A stretch of 64,000 nt of DNA. Source: Siphonodentalium dalli (taxonomy: Eukaryota; Mollusca; Scaphopoda; Gadilida; Siphonodentaliidae). The stretch's first letter is position 1, and each line of letters starts with the position of its first letter. The translations under genes were made by a program, and so were the position numbers. The notes under the pieces were generated by a model. It was not told the DNA's origin and ran no database searches. It saw only the letters and a list, made by a program, of their open reading frames with translations. This document shows positions 60,519-64,000 of this stretch, piece by piece. The stretch covers positions 169,438,394-169,502,393 of the forward strand of contig CP136069.1 in NCBI GenBank assembly GCA_032622095.1. The letters are read 5' to 3'.

Positions 60519-60881
60519 TGCGCCGAAAAGTTAATAACAGGAACGATGGGTGGTCTCAAATAACGATTTTTCCTGAGAAAACAGATGACTCTTTTGACCT
60601 GGGACATATGCGGAGATAATCAGCATATGTGACAATTTAACATCAACACAGAGAATATTTTAGATAATGGCTGTTTTGAGATATGATCGATAATTTGATG
60701 ATGCTAGAATTTCGGAAATGTAATAGTTGATCGAGCACCCCATTTAAAATGGTCGTGAGGCAATAGTTTGACTGTCTGATTCAAGGTGTACATAAAATGT
60801 TGACCGAATATGGTGCACTATCCAAGAAATTGTCTCCACAGGCAGACAAGATATAGCTACAGCTGCTTTATATTTTTGCTA

Positions 60882-61005
60882 CAGCTCGACTAACTTGTAG
60901 CTGTAACTTACACTGATTTCCTGTTCATTGGTTGGAACTGTACTTAACCCATACTATACTATATGCATTCTCGTATCAGCTATAAAAGTATACATTGGAG
61001 TGGTG
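60882..61005. repeat. Direct repeat, copy 2 (partner 57173-57302)
   Basis: Same order of words as copy 1 (CTCGACTAACTTGTAGCTGT, TTGGTTGGAACTGTACTTAA, TATATGCATTCT, TATAAAAGTATA). Confidence 0.85.
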
Positions 61006-61220
61006 GTAAAACAAGATACTGTGTTGTTTAATGCAGATATTTCCATCCAAATTAGCCGAGTTTGGAATAGAATACATACCGGTAACCGTGCTCACCTAGA
61101 TGCGTCGAAAGTCGTTCCGACTTAATCCAGAACAATAACAATGAATAAATCACAGCTGATATTGCCCACCTGAGTCAATAAAATCAACAATGTAAGCTGA
61201 ATACTTCCAGGTTCCACTAA

Positions 61221-61613
61221 CCCTTTACCCAACAGAAGGGCCCTGTGCCAATGCATTCTCTTATATATGCGAGTCGACCATAGGTCGCCTCGCATATATA
61301 AGAGAATGCATTGGCTTAACACATTCAAAATTATAAAATTGTTAAAGAATGTAAGAAAAAATGGTAAAAAAGTGTTAAAAAAAGATTTTTTTTAGGCCAA
61401 TGCATTCTCTTATATATGCGAGGCGACCTATGGTCGACTCGCATATATAAGAGAATGCATTGGCACAGGGCATAACTGTAACTATCACAATGTGGTCAAG
61501 GAGCCGGTTCCAATGATATCCATATTTGTATGGTTCTATTGAGACAGACCGAAGATATTTTAGGCTGTTGAAGCTTTATTTGGCCGGTTTTGGCCGGTTT
61601 GTTGGGTAAAGGG
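61221..61613 (+). mobile_element. piggyBac-like MITE, copy 4
   Basis: 393 bp, near-identical by eye to 10464-10858 and in the same orientation. Palindromes at 61247-61315 and 61396-61464. The right flank is TTAA (61614-61617). The left flank is CTAA, one substitution away from TTAA. Confidence 0.92.
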
Positions 61614-62499
61614 TTAATTGCAATAAGCTAGTTGAAATGCGGTTTTATGGACATCCGCCAAATATGCTAATTTTATTTCAGTATTTGGGTCGATTCTTGA
61701 TCCGTTTGAACGCGCATCCTGATTGGTCAATCTGCCATTGGCTGATGTTGGTAAATTCTTCAAACCAGACAGTATTTTTATGCGCGGCTCGGTCGAGAAA
61801 GTGAATAAAAGCAGGTGTCAGTGCTGCAAAATCTAAATAAACTACAAGTAATTCAAAAATCCGCTTTAAGAAAACTAGCAAGAAAACTATCGAACCCCAA
61901 TTAGGGCCATATATGAAGCAACTGACATATACCCACTGCAAGATAATCTTAAAAGATTAGCGGCTAAAACTCTCCTAAGATAATAAGGCAGCACAGTAAT
62001 CGAGGAACTATAACTCCGAAAAATACTATTAATAAGAACAGAAATAAATGTACTTCAATAAACGCTAAAATACATGATTATCGACATCAGACGGATATAA
62101 CTGATCAAACCAAGAACGGCCAAGTGACCTGTGCTATACTTATAGAGCTAGGTTATTGTGGTGGTTTTAAGTAGGAAAGGCATAAACATAAATTTGCCGC
62201 GAGTCCTGTGCTCTACTTCCAGAGGTACGCTCCCGTTGCAGTGCTAAAAAGAAAACACAACGTACCCTAACAAAACAAACTCAAATTTAAAATGAATATT
62301 TGTTCGCAAAATAATTAATTATTCACTTGCTTAACACACGCTGCTGGTTTCCGTTCTTTTTGGAGATTTATTTCCGTTTCTATATTCCACATCTTGTAAT
62401 AGTAGAGCAGCCTCGAATTGGCGCACAATTTTTATTTTTTATTTTTTTATTTTGAAAACGTTCGATCAGGTTCGATCTTTTCAAGTTTGACTGTAGTTT

Positions 62500-63449
62500 T
62501 AACTATGGATGACAGAGCCACTTATCGACTGGAATCATCAGAAAGACTCAACCATAAAAGACGACAATCTTTATCCAGAATAGATGAAACTTTGATGAAC
62601 CTTGAATCACTTTGATTTTTTTTTTACGAACCGTGGCCGATTTCATTTTTAAACCACTACCCGCTAAAGTCTATTAACTGAGAACACCGACATGTGCCAG
62701 TTGAGTCAGATTAGGAGAATGTTGCAGAGGAAGTCCACAGTGATGGCCAATGCAATATCAATTCTTGAAAATGACAAGAAATTGGAAAATCCCACCATTT
62801 AGCATAAACAAATTAACATTTTACATCTAAAACAACTAAAATACAATAAGGCAAGAGAGCTGACACTTGAAGCAAAAATGTGTCAGTATCAAACAATGTG
62901 TGGTATGACAATTTCTACGGGCGAATCAATATTAAATGACGTGGAAATAGATCATTTTGTTGATAAAAAACAGTGAGTTTGATAAAACAAAATAAAAGAA
63001 AGGACACCGAAAATAGAAAAAGCGAATAGTTTCCAATTTGAACAGTGGTTGTTATTCAAATGTGGCCATTATTACAGAGTAAAGTGACAGTGAAGAGACA
63101 TATGTGAAAATCACAGAGCAGGTATCTACTGCTAAAATACTTGAACATGCCAATATCAAAGTTGATAAAGATGAAAATTTTCACTCACTGTGCAATGGAT
63201 ACATGGACACAAAGACTATAATGAGAAACAATAAACTTTCGACAAAAGAAAAGCTCAGGAAACACGAGACGCTGAAAGAACAGTTTCTAGATCAAAACAG
63301 TGAGTATTGTACTCGGAACCCAAGCACGTAGAATTTACGTTGGAGGTTACAATGTAACAGTTTTAGGTTCATCTGAATTAAGCTGTCACAAATCTAACAG
63401 CAGGTACATTAATACAATTGTCATATTTCTGGGTTCTGGCAGTGTGAAG
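62500..63449 (+). pseudogene. Lysine-rich broken frames upstream of the pol relic
   Basis: Short plus-strand frames (62418-62615, 63104-63331, 63300-63485) are rich in Lys, Glu and Asn. They could be remains of the gag or protease region of the element whose pol follows, but no zinc knuckle or protease motif could be identified. The link rests on position and orientation only. Confidence 0.3.
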
Positions 63450-64000
63450 AGGACGAAAGTGACAAAAGCAAGACTGCATTTGTAACACACAAAGGCCTCT
63501 ATGAGTACAATGTTATGCCTTTTGGACTCTGTTATGCCAGAGGAACGTTCGAGATGCTCTTGGAAACCATACTCTTATGACACAATTGGAAACCTGCCTG
63601 TTATAAATCGATGACATAATCTCCATTTGGGAGATCTTTTGATGAGATGATTGCAAACCTGGGAGAGATATTCGACAGGCCCATAGGAGCAGGCCTGAAA
63701 CTAAAACCAACTAAGTGTAAATATACTGCCAAAAACAGTTGAAGCAGAAAACAAAATGGCCTATCCAATGTAGTGTGACTGACACTCGTTCTTTCATTTG
63801 GGTGATGTGGCTATTAAAGGTGCTACATCAAAGACTTTGCTTTGATTGCAAGACAGTTGCATGACCTCACAAGAATGGTGCTGTATTCACTTGTTCTGAA
63901 ACATGCCAAGATGGTTTTGAGAAGCTGCAACAATGTCTTACATCACCAATATTGGTCCATCCAAACTTTGACGAGCCGTTCATCTTGGATAGCAGTGTTT
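63450..64000 (+). pseudogene. Ty3/gypsy-type LTR retrotransposon pol relic, cut by window edge
   Basis: Segments typical of gypsy reverse transcriptase appear in order in different frames. They are a FVTHKGLYEYNVMPFGL stretch at about 63478-63528, an IDDII catalytic-type segment near 63605 where the preceding Tyr codon is a stop, an LKLKPTKCKY-like stretch near 63700, and the start of the RNase H connection (SPILVHPNFDEPF, 63940-63983). Several stops and frameshifts make it inactive. No LTR was identified. It runs past 64000. Confidence 0.8.

Larger units (their letters stand above)
57056..64000. other. Sequence after exon 11, probably intron 11
   Basis: The exon 11 donor is intact, yet no later symporter exon was found up to 64000. 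The interval is filled with transposons (listed separately) and AT-rich DNA, so intron 11 would exceed 6.9 kb. Stretches 61620-62500 and 60520-60880 show nothing I can name. Confidence 0.6.

Noticed and set aside
61678-61941. Sequence after TTTTATTTCAG at 61670-61680 as the next symporter exon
   Set aside because: Its translation does not resemble the expected helix 10-11 region of SLC5 proteins, and no donor follows in a fitting phase.
1-64000. tRNA or rRNA genes
   Set aside because: No complete cloverleaf was found. The only tRNA-like boxes are those of the SINE head at 2126.

Overview
This window reads as nuclear DNA of an animal, most likely a mollusc or a similar lophotrochozoan. It is AT-rich and crowded with short transposons. 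It contains one spliced gene with GT-AG introns. The mollusc assignment is an inference from the transposon styles (a tRNA-headed SINE with a GTTGCTGAAAGCGAC tail, a Helitron, many TTAA-flanked MITEs) and from the invertebrate look of the transporter. No sequence search was run.

The only confident host gene lies on the + strand from about 28.5 kb to beyond the right edge. Eleven coding exons (28546-57055) join with consistent phase into an open frame of exactly 410 codons. They encode a sodium:solute symporter of the SLC5 family, closest in style to the sodium-coupled monocarboxylate transporters SLC5A8/SLC5A12. The first coding exon is preceded by a polypyrimidine tract and AG, so an upstream untranslated exon is likely. 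The last visible donor is at 57056, and no next exon is seen before 64000. The C-terminal third of the protein, about 200 residues by comparison with family length, must lie outside the window.

Layout: 1-28.5 kb is upstream or intergenic DNA. It holds a Helitron fragment, a complete SINE (2126-2431), a three-layer nest of inverted-repeat elements (3809-5340), a Helitron of about 3 kb (6280-9239), a TTAA MITE cluster (10253-10858), a TA-flanked hairpin MITE (12676-12888), LINE ORF1 and pol relics (13-16 kb, 21-22.3 kb), a hAT MITE with a perfect 8-bp target duplication (16016-16811) and a large inverted repeat (24.4-27.5 kb). From 28.5 to 57 kb the introns of the symporter gene carry many more elements, including a 2.5-kb terminal-inverted-repeat element that encloses a GC-rich satellite whose units reverse direction halfway (37.5-40.1 kb). 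From 57 to 64 kb, probably intron 11, there are further MITEs, a second GTTTAAAC-rich inverted-repeat element (58488-60010), and a decayed Ty3/gypsy-type pol fragment that runs off the right edge.

The most striking non-genic signal is a palindrome of about 69 bp (arms GCCAATGCATTCTCTTATAT, core around GGCGACC/GGTCGCC). It occurs at least eleven times in full, inside several MITE types with different outer arms but all ending in TTAACC-like termini. No new enzymatic or defence system is visible. The novelty here is in transposon architecture.
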